A stretch of 15,320 nt of DNA from Anaeromyxobacter sp. Its GTDB lineage: Bacteria > Myxococcota > Myxococcia > Myxococcales > Anaeromyxobacteraceae. How positions within the stretch are numbered: the stretch's first letter is position 1; each line of letters opens with the position of its first letter. A program made the position numbers and the translations under genes. The notes below the pieces were generated by a model. That model was not told the origin of the DNA. It did no database searches and saw nothing but the letters and a program-made list of their open reading frames with translations. The stretch is from positions 1 through 15,320 of the forward strand of contig JAHWYA010000005.1 in assembly GCA_020028115.1 (NCBI GenBank). Reading direction: 5' to 3'. This document shows positions 6,500 through 13,670 of this stretch, in pieces.

Positions 6500-7252
6500 A
6501 TGAACGGGGAGTGCATCCTCGAGACGCGCGGGCTCGTGAAGCAGTTCAACGAGTTCGTCGCCGTGAACGGCGTCTCGCTCCGCGTCGAGCGAGGCTCCAT
6601 CCACGCGCTCATCGGCCCGAACGGCGCCGGCAAGACCACCGTCTTCAACCTCCTCACCCGCTTCATCCCGGTGACGCGCGGCGAGATCCGGTTCCGCGGC
6701 GAGGACATCACCGGCGCCCGTCCCGCGGACATCGCCCGGCGCGGGATGGTCCGTTCGTTCCAGGTCTCGGCGGTGTTCCCGGCGCTCACCGCCGTCGAGA
6801 ACATCCGGGTCGCGCTGCAGCGCAAGCTCGGCACCTCCTTCCACTTCTGGCGAACCGAGCGCAGCCTCGAGGCGCTCGACGCCCGCGCGGTGGAGCTCCT
6901 CGCCGAGGTCGGGCTCGCCGAGCACAGCGACACCGTGACGGTCGAGCTGCCGTACGGCCGCAAGCGCGCGCTCGAGCTCGCGACCACGCTCGCCCTGGAT
7001 CCCGAGGTGATGCTCCTCGACGAGCCCACGCAGGGGATGGGGCACGAGGACGTCGGCCGCGTGGTCGCTCTCATCCGCCGCGTCGCGCAGGGGCGGACGG
7101 TGCTCATGGTGGAGCACAACCTCTCCGTCGTGCAGGACCTCGCGGACCGCGTGACGGTCCTCGCCCGCGGCCAGGTGCTCGCCGAGGGGAGCTACGGCGA
7201 GGTGTCGAAGGATCCCGCGGTCCTCGAGGCCTACATCGGAGCGCCCGCGTGA
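6500..7252 (+). CDS. livG: Branched-chain amino-acid-type ABC transporter ATP-binding protein (LivG-like)
   Basis: This 250-aa cytoplasmic ATPase belongs to the LivG family of the hydrophobic amino-acid (HAAT/LIV) importers. Motifs are Walker A GPNGAGKTT, a Q-loop region RSFQVSAVFPALTAVENI, a non-canonical signature LPYGRKRALELA in place of LSGGQ (LivG proteins usually have LAYG-type signatures), Walker B VMLLDEPTQGM and H-loop VLMVEHN. The family-typical insertion between the Q-loop and the signature is present. It is the first gene of the transporter operon; its stop overlaps the next gene's GTG start by 4 nt. Substrate cannot be read from the ATPase. Confidence 0.88.
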   Translation: MNGECILETRGLVKQFNEFVAVNGVSLRVERGSIHALIGPNGAGKTTVFNLLTRFIPVTRGEIRFRGEDITGARPADIARRGMVRSFQVSAVFPALTAVENIRVALQRKLGTSFHFWRTERSLEALDARAVELLAEVGLAEHSDTVTVELPYGRKRALELATTLALDPEVMLLDEPTQGMGHEDVGRVVALIRRVAQGRTVLMVEHNLSVVQDLADRVTVLARGQVLAEGSYGEVSKDPAVLEAYIGAPA

Positions 7253-7977
7253 GCGCCCCGGCGACGCAGAGCGCGCCCGCCGAGCTCCTCCGGGTGTCCG
7301 GGCTGCACGCCTTCTACGGCGAGTCGCACATCCTGCACGGGGTCGACTTCTCGGTCGGCACCGGCGAGCTCGTGACGCTCCTCGGGCGCAACGGCTCCGG
7401 CCGGACGACCACGCTCAAGTCCATCGTGGGGCTCGTCGAGAAGCGGACCGGCTCGGTCGTGGTGAACGGGCGCGAGACGATCGCGATGCCTCCCCACCGG
7501 ATCGTGCACCTCGGGATCGGCTACTGCCCGGAGGAGCGCGGGATCTTCGCGAGCCTCTCCGCCGAGGAGAACCTCACGATCCTCCCGACCGTGGGCTCGG
7601 GCGGCATGTCCCTCGACGAGATCTACGGGATGTTCCCGAACCTGAAGGAGCGGCGGCGGTCGCCCGGCTCGCGCCTGTCCGGCGGCGAGCAGCAGATGCT
7701 CGCGCTCGCGCGCATCCTGCGGACCGGGGCGCGCCTGCTCCTCCTCGACGAGATCACGGAGGGGCTCGCCCCCGTGATCGTGCAGGCCCTCGGGCGCGCC
7801 GTCCGCGCGCTCAAGGACCGCGGCTACACGATCATCCTCGTCGAGCAGAACTTCCGCTTCGTGGCCTCGCTCGCCGACCGGCACTTCCTCGTCGAGCGCG
7901 GCCGCGTCGTGGACGTCGTCGGGAGGGGGGAGCTGGAAGGCCGGATGGAGTCGCTGCAGCGCTTCTTGGGCGTCTGA
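7249..7977 (+). CDS. livF: Branched-chain amino-acid-type ABC transporter ATP-binding protein (LivF-like), Walker A Lys replaced by Arg
   Basis: This 242-aa LivF-type ATPase starts at GTG 7249, overlapping the livG stop (GTGA). It has the family order: GRNGSGRTTT P-loop, ERGIFASLSAEENL after the Q-loop, signature LSGGEQQMLALARIL, Walker B LLLLDEITEGLAPVIV and H-loop IILVEQN. The P-loop codon for the invariant Lys is CGG (Arg), giving GxxGxGRT. The remainder is intact, so this looks like a conservative subfamily variant, not decay. It presumably forms a heterodimer with the LivG-like ATPase, which keeps its Lys. LivF-family proteins with GRNG-x-GRTTT are, to my recollection, known in other proteobacteria. 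Confidence 0.88.
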   Translation: MSAPATQSAPAELLRVSGLHAFYGESHILHGVDFSVGTGELVTLLGRNGSGRTTTLKSIVGLVEKRTGSVVVNGRETIAMPPHRIVHLGIGYCPEERGIFASLSAEENLTILPTVGSGGMSLDEIYGMFPNLKERRRSPGSRLSGGEQQMLALARILRTGARLLLLDEITEGLAPVIVQALGRAVRALKDRGYTIILVEQNFRFVASLADRHFLVERGRVVDVVGRGELEGRMESLQRFLGV

Positions 7978-8000
7978 GCCCGCAACGGAAAGGAACCCGC

Positions 8001-9215
8001 ATGCTTCGCGTCACTCGCACCCTCGTCGTCACGCTCGCCGCGCTCGCGGCCACCGGCGCCGCCGCGCAGGACAAGGTCTCGGACAACGTCGTGAAGATCG
8101 GCGTCCTCACGGACATGAGCGGCTACTACTCCGACCTCGCCGGCCCGGGCTCGGTGCTCGCCGCGCGGATGGCCGCCGAGGACTTCGGCGGCAAGGTGCT
8201 CGGCAAGAACATCGAGATCGTCTCGGCCGACCACCAGAACAAGGCCGACATCGCGTCGAACACCGCGCGCAAGTGGTTCGACGAGGAGAAGGTCGACGTC
8301 ATCGCCGACCTCGTGTCCTCGTCCACGGCGGGCGCGGTGATGCCGGTCGCGGCCGAGAAGAAGCGGATCACGCTCCTCTCCGGCCCCGCCACGACCGCGT
8401 TCACCGGCGAGAAGTGCACCCCGTACAACGTGCACTACACGTACAACAACTGGGCGCTCGCGAACGGCACCGGCCGCGAGGTCGTGAAGCAGGGCGGCGA
8501 CTCCTGGTTCTTCGTCACCGCCGACTACGTGTTCGGGAAGTCGCTCGAGGAGGACACGACCAAGGTCGTGAAGGCGGCGGGCGGCAAGGTGCTCGGCGCG
8601 GCGCGCCACCCGTCGCCCGGCACGACGGACTTCTCGTCCTACCTGCTCCAGGCGCAGTCCTCCGGCGCGAAGATCGTCGGCCTCGCGAACGCGGGCGCCG
8701 ACACGGTGAACTCGATCAAGCAGGCGAAGGAGTTCGGCGTCACGCCGAAGCAGAGCCTCGCCGGCCTGCTCGTCTTCATCAGCGACATCCACAGCCTCGG
8801 GCTCGACATCGCGAAGGGCATGTACCTCACGACCGCGTTCTACTGGGACCTCAACGACGACACGCGCAAGTGGTCGAAGCGGTTCTTCGAGAAGCACAAG
8901 AAGATGCCGACCATGGTGCACGCCGGCGTCTACTCGGCCGTCTCCCACTACCTGAACGCGGTGAAGGCCGCCGGGACGGACGACGCGGACAAGGTCATCG
9001 CCCAGATGAAGGCGACGCCGGTGAAGGACTTCTTCACGAAGAACGGCAAGATCGGCCCGGACGGCCTCCACCGGCACGAGATGTACCTCGTGCGCGTGAA
9101 GAGCCCGCAGGAGTCGAAGGCGCCGTGGGACTACTACCAGATCGTGAAGACCATCCCGCCCGAGGAGGCGTTCCCCTCGGTGGAGGCGCAGGCCTGCCCG
9201 CTCGTGAAGAAGTAG
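8001..9215 (+). CDS. livK: Periplasmic substrate-binding protein of the LIV/HAAT-type importer (LivK-like)
   Basis: This 404-aa precursor has a Sec signal peptide (MLRVTRTLVVTLAALAATG, likely cleaved after AAA at about residue 22). The mature protein begins the type I periplasmic-binding (Peripla_BP_6) fold at NVVKIGVLTDMSGYYSDLAG. Later blocks (DLVSSSTAGAVMPVAAEKK, VTADYVFGKSLEEDTTKVV, and ARHPSPGTTDFSSYLLQAQ) follow the family pattern. It captures the substrate outside the inner membrane and delivers it to LivHM. A strong ribosome site GGAAAGGA (7987-7994) lies 6 nt upstream, consistent with the excess binding protein needs. The ligand may be an amino acid or another small carboxylate; it cannot be decided from sequence. 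Confidence 0.9.
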   Translation: MLRVTRTLVVTLAALAATGAAAQDKVSDNVVKIGVLTDMSGYYSDLAGPGSVLAARMAAEDFGGKVLGKNIEIVSADHQNKADIASNTARKWFDEEKVDVIADLVSSSTAGAVMPVAAEKKRITLLSGPATTAFTGEKCTPYNVHYTYNNWALANGTGREVVKQGGDSWFFVTADYVFGKSLEEDTTKVVKAAGGKVLGAARHPSPGTTDFSSYLLQAQSSGAKIVGLANAGADTVNSIKQAKEFGVTPKQSLAGLLVFISDIHSLGLDIAKGMYLTTAFYWDLNDDTRKWSKRFFEKHKKMPTMVHAGVYSAVSHYLNAVKAAGTDDADKVIAQMKATPVKDFFTKNGKIGPDGLHRHEMYLVRVKSPQESKAPWDYYQIVKTIPPEEAFPSVEAQACPLVKK

Positions 9216-9232
9216 CCGCGCCGCGCGCGTCC

Positions 9233-9257
9233 GTCCCCGGCGCCCCCGGGGGCGGAC
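9233..9257. promoter_or_regulatory. Palindromic hairpin in the livK-livH spacer
   Basis: CGCCCCCGGGGGCG (9241-9254) is a perfect 14-base palindrome in the 64-nt gap after livK, with GTCC/GGAC further out. In binding-protein operons such hairpins often protect the upstream mRNA and lower expression of the membrane genes. That role is inferred from the position. No T-run follows. Confidence 0.4.
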
Positions 9258-9279
9258 GCGGCGCCCGCACTGGTCCTCC

Positions 9280-10149
9280 ATGAACCTCCAGGCGCTCTCC
9301 GGCCAGCTCCTCGTCGGGCTCATCAACGGCTCGTTCTACGCGCTCCTGTCGCTCGGGCTCGCGATCATCTTCGGGCTGCTGAACGTCGTGAACTTCGCCC
9401 ACGGGGCCCTGTACATGATGGGCGCCTTCGCGGCGTGGATGATGGCGACCTACCTCGGCATCGGCTACTGGTGGGCGCTGCTCCTCGCGCCCGCCGTCGT
9501 CGGCGTCATCGGCGTCGTCATCGAGCGCCTGCTGCTGCGGCGGCTGTACGGGCTCGACAACCTGTACGGCCTGCTCCTCACCTTCGGCCTCACGCTCATC
9601 GCGGAGGGGCTCTTCCACCACGCCTACGGGAACTCCGGGAACTCGTACCCGGTGCCGGAGTTCCTCCAGGGCGGGGTCCGCCTCGGCTTCGTGTACATGC
9701 CGATCTACCGGGGCTGGGTGGTCGGCGTGTCGATCTTCGTCTGCACGCTCTCCTGGTACGTCATCGAGCAGACGAAGCTCGGGGCCTACCTCCGCGCCGG
9801 GACCGAGAACCCGAAGCTCCTGCAGGCGTTCGGCGTGAACGTGCCGCTCATGTTCACCATCACCTACGGCTTCGGGGTCGCGCTCGCCGCGTTCGCGGGC
9901 GTGATGGCGGCGCCCGTGTACCAGGTGACGCCGCTCATGGGCAGCTCGCTCGTCATCGTGGTCTTCGCCGTGGTCGTCATCGGCGGCATGGGCTCGATCG
10001 CCGGCTCCATCGTGACCGGGCTCGGGCTCGGGCTCGTGGAGGGGCTCACGAAGTACCTCTACCCGCAGGCGTCGAGCGTCGTCGTGTTCGTCGTCATGGC
10101 GATCGTGCTGCTCATCCGCCCGGCGGGGCTGTTCGGGAGGGAGCGGTGA
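9280..10149 (+). CDS. livH: LIV/HAAT-type ABC transporter permease (LivH-like)
   Basis: This 289-aa inner-membrane permease has about eight hydrophobic segments. It opens with QLLVGLINGSFYALLSLGLAIIFGLLNVVNFAHG, whose NxxNFAHG signature marks the LivH family. The EAA-like cytoplasmic loop is seen at ENPKLLQAFGVNV, and the last segments run to IRPAGLFGRER, the usual LivH C-terminus. ATG 9280 gives full family length although no good Shine-Dalgarno is visible in front of it. The stop overlaps the livM GTG (GTGA). It pairs with LivM to form the membrane channel. Confidence 0.92.
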   Translation: MNLQALSGQLLVGLINGSFYALLSLGLAIIFGLLNVVNFAHGALYMMGAFAAWMMATYLGIGYWWALLLAPAVVGVIGVVIERLLLRRLYGLDNLYGLLLTFGLTLIAEGLFHHAYGNSGNSYPVPEFLQGGVRLGFVYMPIYRGWVVGVSIFVCTLSWYVIEQTKLGAYLRAGTENPKLLQAFGVNVPLMFTITYGFGVALAAFAGVMAAPVYQVTPLMGSSLVIVVFAVVVIGGMGSIAGSIVTGLGLGLVEGLTKYLYPQASSVVVFVVMAIVLLIRPAGLFGRER

Positions 10150-11126
10150 GCCGCCTCCGCTCGCTCGAGGCGCTGGGCTGGGGCGTGCTCGTCGCCGTCG
10201 GGATCGTCGCGCCGTTCGTCGTGTACCCGGTCTTCGCGATGAACGTGCTCTGCCTCGCGCTGTTCGCGAGCGCCTTCAACCTGCTCCTCGGCTACACCGG
10301 GCTCCTCTCCTTCGGCCACGCCGCGTTCCTCGGCGCCGGCGCCTACGTGACCGGGCTCGCCGCCAAGACCTGGGGGCTCCCGACGGAGCTCGCCGTGCTC
10401 TCCGGGACCGCCGTGGCGACCGCGCTCGGCGCGATCTTCGGGAGCCTCGCGATCCGGCGGTCCGGCATCTACTTCGCGATGATCACGCTCGGCTTCGCCC
10501 AGCTCGTCTACTTCCTCGTCGTCCAGATGTCCTGGACGGGCGGCGAGGATGGGCTGCAGGGGATCCCGCGCGGCAAGGCGCTCGGGCTCTTCCCGCTCGA
10601 CCAGCAGCTCACGATGTACTACTTCGTCTTCACCGCGTTCCTCGGCGCGTTCTTCGTCATCCACCGCGCCATCCACTCGCCGTTCGGCCACGTCCTCCGC
10701 GCGGTCCGCGAGAACGAGCCCCGCGCGCTCTCGCTCGGCTACGACGTCGACCGGTACAAGCTGGTCGCCTTCGTGCTGTCCGCGGCGCTGGCCGGGCTGG
10801 CGGGGTCGCTCAAGGCGGTCGTGCTCCAGTTCGCGTCGCTCTCCGACGTGCACTGGCACCGCTCGGGCGAGGTGGTCCTCATGACGCTGCTCGGCGGCAT
10901 GGGCACCGTCGTCGGGCCGTCCGTCGGCGCGCTCATCGTCGTCGCGCTCGAGAACTACCTCACCGACGTGGGGTCCTGGGTGACGGTCATCACCGGCGCG
11001 GTGTTCGTCGTCTGCGTCCTGTCGTTCCGCCGCGGGATCGTCGGCGAGGTCCGCGCGCTCGTCGCGCGGTCCTTCACGGGCGCCGGGCGCAAGCGGTCGT
11101 CGTCCTCTCCTTCCTCTTCGGGGTGA
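10146..11126 (+). CDS. livM: LIV/HAAT-type ABC transporter permease (LivM-like)
   Basis: This 326-aa permease starts at GTG 10146, overlapping the livH stop. LivM hallmarks are NLLLGYTGLLSFGHAAFLGAGAY near the N-terminus, the FAMITLGFAQLVYFL segment, the cytoplasmic loop AVRENEPRALSLGYDVDRYK and the late GGMGTVVGPSVGALIV block. Multiple hydrophobic helices fit an inner-membrane partner of LivH. The last twelve residues (RKRSSSSPSSSG) are a Ser-rich cytoplasmic tail not shared by most family members as far as I know. The next gene begins 3 nt later. Confidence 0.92.
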   Translation: MSRLRSLEALGWGVLVAVGIVAPFVVYPVFAMNVLCLALFASAFNLLLGYTGLLSFGHAAFLGAGAYVTGLAAKTWGLPTELAVLSGTAVATALGAIFGSLAIRRSGIYFAMITLGFAQLVYFLVVQMSWTGGEDGLQGIPRGKALGLFPLDQQLTMYYFVFTAFLGAFFVIHRAIHSPFGHVLRAVRENEPRALSLGYDVDRYKLVAFVLSAALAGLAGSLKAVVLQFASLSDVHWHRSGEVVLMTLLGGMGTVVGPSVGALIVVALENYLTDVGSWVTVITGAVFVVCVLSFRRGIVGEVRALVARSFTGAGRKRSSSSPSSSG

Positions 11127-11129
11127 GCC

Positions 11130-11915
11130 ATGGCCGGAGTCCTCCAGGATCGGGTGGCGCTCGTCACCGGCGCCGCGAGCGGCATCGGGCGCGAGCTCGC
11201 GGAGCAGCTCGCGCGCGAGGGGGCGAAGGTGACCCTCGCGGACAAGGACGGGCCCGCCGCGGCCCGCGCGGCGGACGAGCTCGCGAAGGCGGGGCTCGCG
11301 GCCCGGGGCGTCGCCTGCGACGTCACGAGCGAGCCGCAGGTCCAGGCGGCGATCCAGGGCGCGGTCTCCGCGCACGGGCGGCTCGACGTCCTCGTGAACA
11401 ACGCCGGGCTGCAGCACGTCGCGCCCATCGAGGAGTTCGCGACCGAGAAGTTCGAGCTGCTCGTCCGCGTGATGCTGATCGCGCCCTTCGTCGCGATCAA
11501 GCACGCCTTCCCGATCATGAAGCGCCAGCGGTTTGGGCGCGTCGTGAACGTCGCGTCGATCAACGGGCTCGTCGGGTTCGCCGGGAAGGCCGGCTACAAC
11601 AGCGCCAAGCACGGCCTCATCGGGCTCACGAAGGTGGCGGCGCTCGAAGGCGCGGCGCACGGCGTCACCGTGAACGCGCTCTGCCCGGGCTACGTCGACA
11701 CGCCGCTCGTCCGGAACCAGCTCGCGGACCTCGCCCGGACCCGGAACGTCCCGCTCGAGCGCGTGCTCGAGGACGTCATCTACCCGCTCGTGCCGATGCG
11801 CCGGCTCCTCACGCCGCGGGAGATCGCGGACTACGCGGTCTTCCTCGCGAGCGACCGCGGGGCGGGGATCACCGGCACCGCCGTCGTCATCGACGGGGGA
11901 TACACGGCGCAATGA
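11130..11915 (+). CDS. bdhA: Short-chain dehydrogenase, probable D-3-hydroxybutyrate dehydrogenase
   Basis: This 261-aa protein is an NAD(P)-dependent classical SDR. Cofactor motif TGAASGIG is at 13-20 with Asp in VTLADKD, which favours NAD. NNAG is at 90-93, and the catalytic triad is Ser143, Tyr156 and Lys160 (NVASINGLVG and AGYNSAKHG). The stretches NNAGLQHVAPIEEF, SAKHGLIGLTKVAALEGA and NALCPGYVDTPLV closely resemble bacterial 3-hydroxybutyrate dehydrogenases, which interconvert D-3-hydroxybutyrate and acetoacetate in the cytoplasm. ATG 11130 lies 3 nt after livM, with GGGGTGAG at 11120-11127 as ribosome site, so it belongs to the transporter operon. Substrate is inferred by resemblance; another hydroxyacid is possible. 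Confidence 0.78.
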   Translation: MAGVLQDRVALVTGAASGIGRELAEQLAREGAKVTLADKDGPAAARAADELAKAGLAARGVACDVTSEPQVQAAIQGAVSAHGRLDVLVNNAGLQHVAPIEEFATEKFELLVRVMLIAPFVAIKHAFPIMKRQRFGRVVNVASINGLVGFAGKAGYNSAKHGLIGLTKVAALEGAAHGVTVNALCPGYVDTPLVRNQLADLARTRNVPLERVLEDVIYPLVPMRRLLTPREIADYAVFLASDRGAGITGTAVVIDGGYTAQ

Positions 11916-12070
11916 CCGCACCTGGACCTGGTCCTGGACCTGGACCTGGTCCTCGACCTCGTCCTGGTCCTGGTCCTGGAACCGGTCCACCCGGTTCGAG
12001 GTCGAGGTCCACGTCGAGGTCGAGGTCGAAGTCGAGGTCGAAGTCCACGTCCAGGCCCCGCGCGGCCTAG
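11912..12070 (+). CDS. Low-complexity Pro-Gly / Ser-Arg repeat ORF (52 aa), coding status doubtful
   Basis: An ORF starting ATG 11912 overlaps the dehydrogenase stop (ATGA) and ends TAG 12068-12070. It would encode a Pro-Gly dipeptide block, PGPGPGPGPGPRPRPGPGPG, then a basic Ser-Arg/Ser-Lys block, SRSRSTSRSRSKSRSKSTSR. The overlap resembles the start of a coupled gene. However, the DNA consists of hexanucleotide repeats that form a long hairpin at a convergent gene junction, which explains the open frame without selection on protein. I lean towards a non-coding structural repeat. Confidence 0.2.
   Translation: MTAPGPGPGPGPGPRPRPGPGPGTGPPGSRSRSTSRSRSKSRSKSTSRPRAA
11920..12060. repeat. Hexanucleotide-repeat inverted arms forming a long hairpin at a convergent junction
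   Basis: The left arm (about 11920-11978) is built from CCTGGW/CCTCGW hexamers. The right arm (about 11998-12055) is largely the reverse complement, with GAGGTC/GAAGTC units. The centre is a perfect hairpin GAACCGG-tccac-CCGGTTC (11979-11997). Outside the centre most bases pair, with mismatches recurring about every 6 nt. It lies between the ends of the dehydrogenase and the FHA gene and is a candidate bidirectional terminator. Confidence 0.75.
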
Positions 12071-12432
12071 GCTCCTACCACGTACTTCAGGACCATCGTC
12101 GCGATCCGGACGACGTCGCCGTGGCGGAGCGTCTGCTCCTTCACGAGCGTCGAGTTGAGGTAGGTCCCGTTCGTCGAGTCGAGGTCGACGAGGACGTGGG
12201 CGCCGCCGGAGAGGAAGATCCGCGCGTGCCGGCGGGACGCCTGGTCCGACGGGACGGGGATGGTGTTGTCCTCCTCGCGGCCGAGCGTCACGTCCTCGTC
12301 GCCGACGGGGAAGCGCTGCCCCTTCTGCGCCTCGTCGGGCGAGTGGACGACGACGAGCGCAGCGTTCGGAGTCTTCGCGCGGCCGGTGTCCTGCGGGCCG
12401 GACCCCACGATCCGGGTTTCGTCGAGGCTCAT
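12067..12432 (-). CDS. Small FHA-domain (phosphothreonine-binding) protein
   Basis: The 121-aa protein is almost entirely one forkhead-associated domain. FHA residues are all present: Gly51-Arg52 (VTLGREEDN), Ser66 and His69 (ASRRHARIF) and Asn88 (STNGTYLN). FHA domains bind phosphothreonine peptides, usually in Ser/Thr kinase signalling. The N-terminus MSLDETRIVG carries a Thr ahead of the domain that could be a kinase site and self-ligand, as in GarA/OdhI-type proteins; this is inference. ATG 12430-12432 has GGAG (12435-12438) in front. The TAG stop overlaps the stop of the repeat ORF on the other strand. No kinase gene is in the window, and no signal peptide or membrane segment is seen. 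Confidence 0.88.
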   Translation of the reverse strand: MSLDETRIVGSGPQDTGRAKTPNAALVVVHSPDEAQKGQRFPVGDEDVTLGREEDNTIPVPSDQASRRHARIFLSGGAHVLVDLDSTNGTYLNSTLVKEQTLRHGDVVRIATMVLKYVVGA

Positions 12433-12606
12433 GACTCCATGCCGTTACCACGCGGCGCACGGCGCGGGAAGGGGCCGCCGCCCGCCCGCGGCACGCCTGC
12501 TCGCCCGGGCGCGGGGTCGACGCACGCCCGCGCGTCCCGTGCGGCGCGCCCGCTCCCTTCGCACCTTGTTCGCCGAGGCACAGACCCAACGGGAGGGGAA
12601 CATCCG
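12433..12606. promoter_or_regulatory. Divergent intergenic region between the FHA and DUF4142 genes
   Basis: This 174-nt gap must contain promoters for both divergent genes. Ribosome sites are clear: GGAG (complement of 12435-12438) for the FHA gene and GGGAGGGG (12591-12598) for the DUF4142 gene. I could not identify convincing -10/-35 pairs in the GC-rich stretch. Confidence 0.45.
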
Positions 12607-13587
12607 ATGAAGAACATGATTCGTTTCGGGCTCGCGACGGGGCTCGCAGCCGCGATCGCGGCCTTCGGCGTCGCCGGCGCGCAGACCTCGACGGGCCAGC
12701 CGGGGAGCGGGACGGGCTCCGGCAGCCCAGACTCCGTCGGCAAGGGCGACACCGGCCGCAGCGGCTCGTCGACCAGCTCCGGCGGCTCCACCTCGAGCGA
12801 CCGGTCCAGTGGCTCTTCCGCGACCGGCTCGACGGGCTCGAGCGGCGCGACCGCCGGCTCCGCGTCCACGGGCGCCGGGCAGAAGGTGGACAAGAAGCTC
12901 CAGGAGCGGCTCGAGAAGATCCACGCCGGGAACCAGGCGGAGCTCCAGCTTGCGCAGCTCGGCGCGCAGAACGCCCAGTCGCCCGACGTGAAGCAGCTCG
13001 CGCAGGCGATGCAGACCGAGCACCAGCAGATGGACCAGAAGCTCACGCAGACCGCGCAGTCGATGGGCGTGAGCCTCGAGGGCAAGGACTTCCAGAAGCG
13101 CCAGGCGGACGCGAAGAAGGACGCGGAGAAGCTCCAGTCCAAGACCGGCAAGGACTTCGACAAGGAGTTCATGTCCCGCATCGTGAAGGACCACGAGAGC
13201 AGCGTGAAGGAAGTGAAGGACGCGGCGAGCGACGCGCAGAAGGGCAAGCACCAGGAGCTCGCGTCGCTGCTCCAGCAGACCCAGACGCAGATCCAGGGGC
13301 ACCTCGACCACGCGAAGCAGGTCCAGAAGTCCCTCGATCAGTCCGGCCAGCAGCGGCAGGGGCGCCGGCCCACCGAGAGCGGCTCGTCGACCGGCTCCTC
13401 CGGCGCCATGGGCGGCTCCACCGGGTCGAGCGGCTCGTCCGACAAGCCGGCCTCCGGCTCGCGCGGCGACACCGGCGGCCCGGCTCCGGGTCCGGCCGAC
13501 CGCGGCTCCCCGGGCTCGAACCCGAGCGGCGGCGCGGCGGGCACGTCGAGCGACCCGGGCACCCGCCAGCCGGGCACCACCAAGTAG
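12607..13587 (+). CDS. Secreted DUF4142-domain protein with Gly/Ser-rich flanks
   Basis: This 326-aa precursor has a Sec signal peptide (MKNMIRFGLATGLAAAIAAFG, likely cleaved after AGA near residue 25). A Gly/Ser/Thr-rich linker spans about 26-91, a Gln-rich helical DUF4142 domain spans about 94-246, and a second Gly/Ser/Pro-rich tail spans about 247-326. The domain opens with KIHAGNQAELQLAQLGAQNA and contains MQTEHQQMDQKL and MSRIVKDHESSVKEV. These give the His/Glu pattern of the ferritin-like DUF4142 four-helix fold. Biochemical function is unknown; homologues are periplasmic or extracytoplasmic and often linked to stress. ATG 12607 has the ribosome site GGGAGGGG 8 nt upstream. The gene stands alone, divergent from the FHA gene. 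Confidence 0.85.
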   Translation: MKNMIRFGLATGLAAAIAAFGVAGAQTSTGQPGSGTGSGSPDSVGKGDTGRSGSSTSSGGSTSSDRSSGSSATGSTGSSGATAGSASTGAGQKVDKKLQERLEKIHAGNQAELQLAQLGAQNAQSPDVKQLAQAMQTEHQQMDQKLTQTAQSMGVSLEGKDFQKRQADAKKDAEKLQSKTGKDFDKEFMSRIVKDHESSVKEVKDAASDAQKGKHQELASLLQQTQTQIQGHLDHAKQVQKSLDQSGQQRQGRRPTESGSSTGSSGAMGGSTGSSGSSDKPASGSRGDTGGPAPGPADRGSPGSNPSGGAAGTSSDPGTRQPGTTK

Positions 13588-13620
13588 CGGTGGTGTCGCG
13601 CTCGCCGGGTCTTCATTACG

Positions 13621-13659
13621 GGGGGACACTCGCCTCGCCTTCGCTCGGCTCGTGCCCCC
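13621..13659 (-). terminator. Hairpin with symmetric tandem G-A mismatches (1)
   Basis: GGGGG (13621-13625) pairs with CCCCC (13655-13659). Inside it, CAC/GTG, GCC/GGC and GC/GC helices are separated by two symmetric 2x2 internal loops that read GA/GA on the - strand, each in a CGAG context, with a 4-nt GAAG loop. It lies between convergent genes and may end transcription of both; no T-run is present. Confidence 0.5.
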
Positions 13660-13670
13660 CCGGGCCCCCC

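Noticed and set aside
10059..11990. 643-codon open frame on the - strand across livM and the dehydrogenase
   Set aside because: It is a shadow of well-supported genes on the + strand, with highly charged low-complexity composition.
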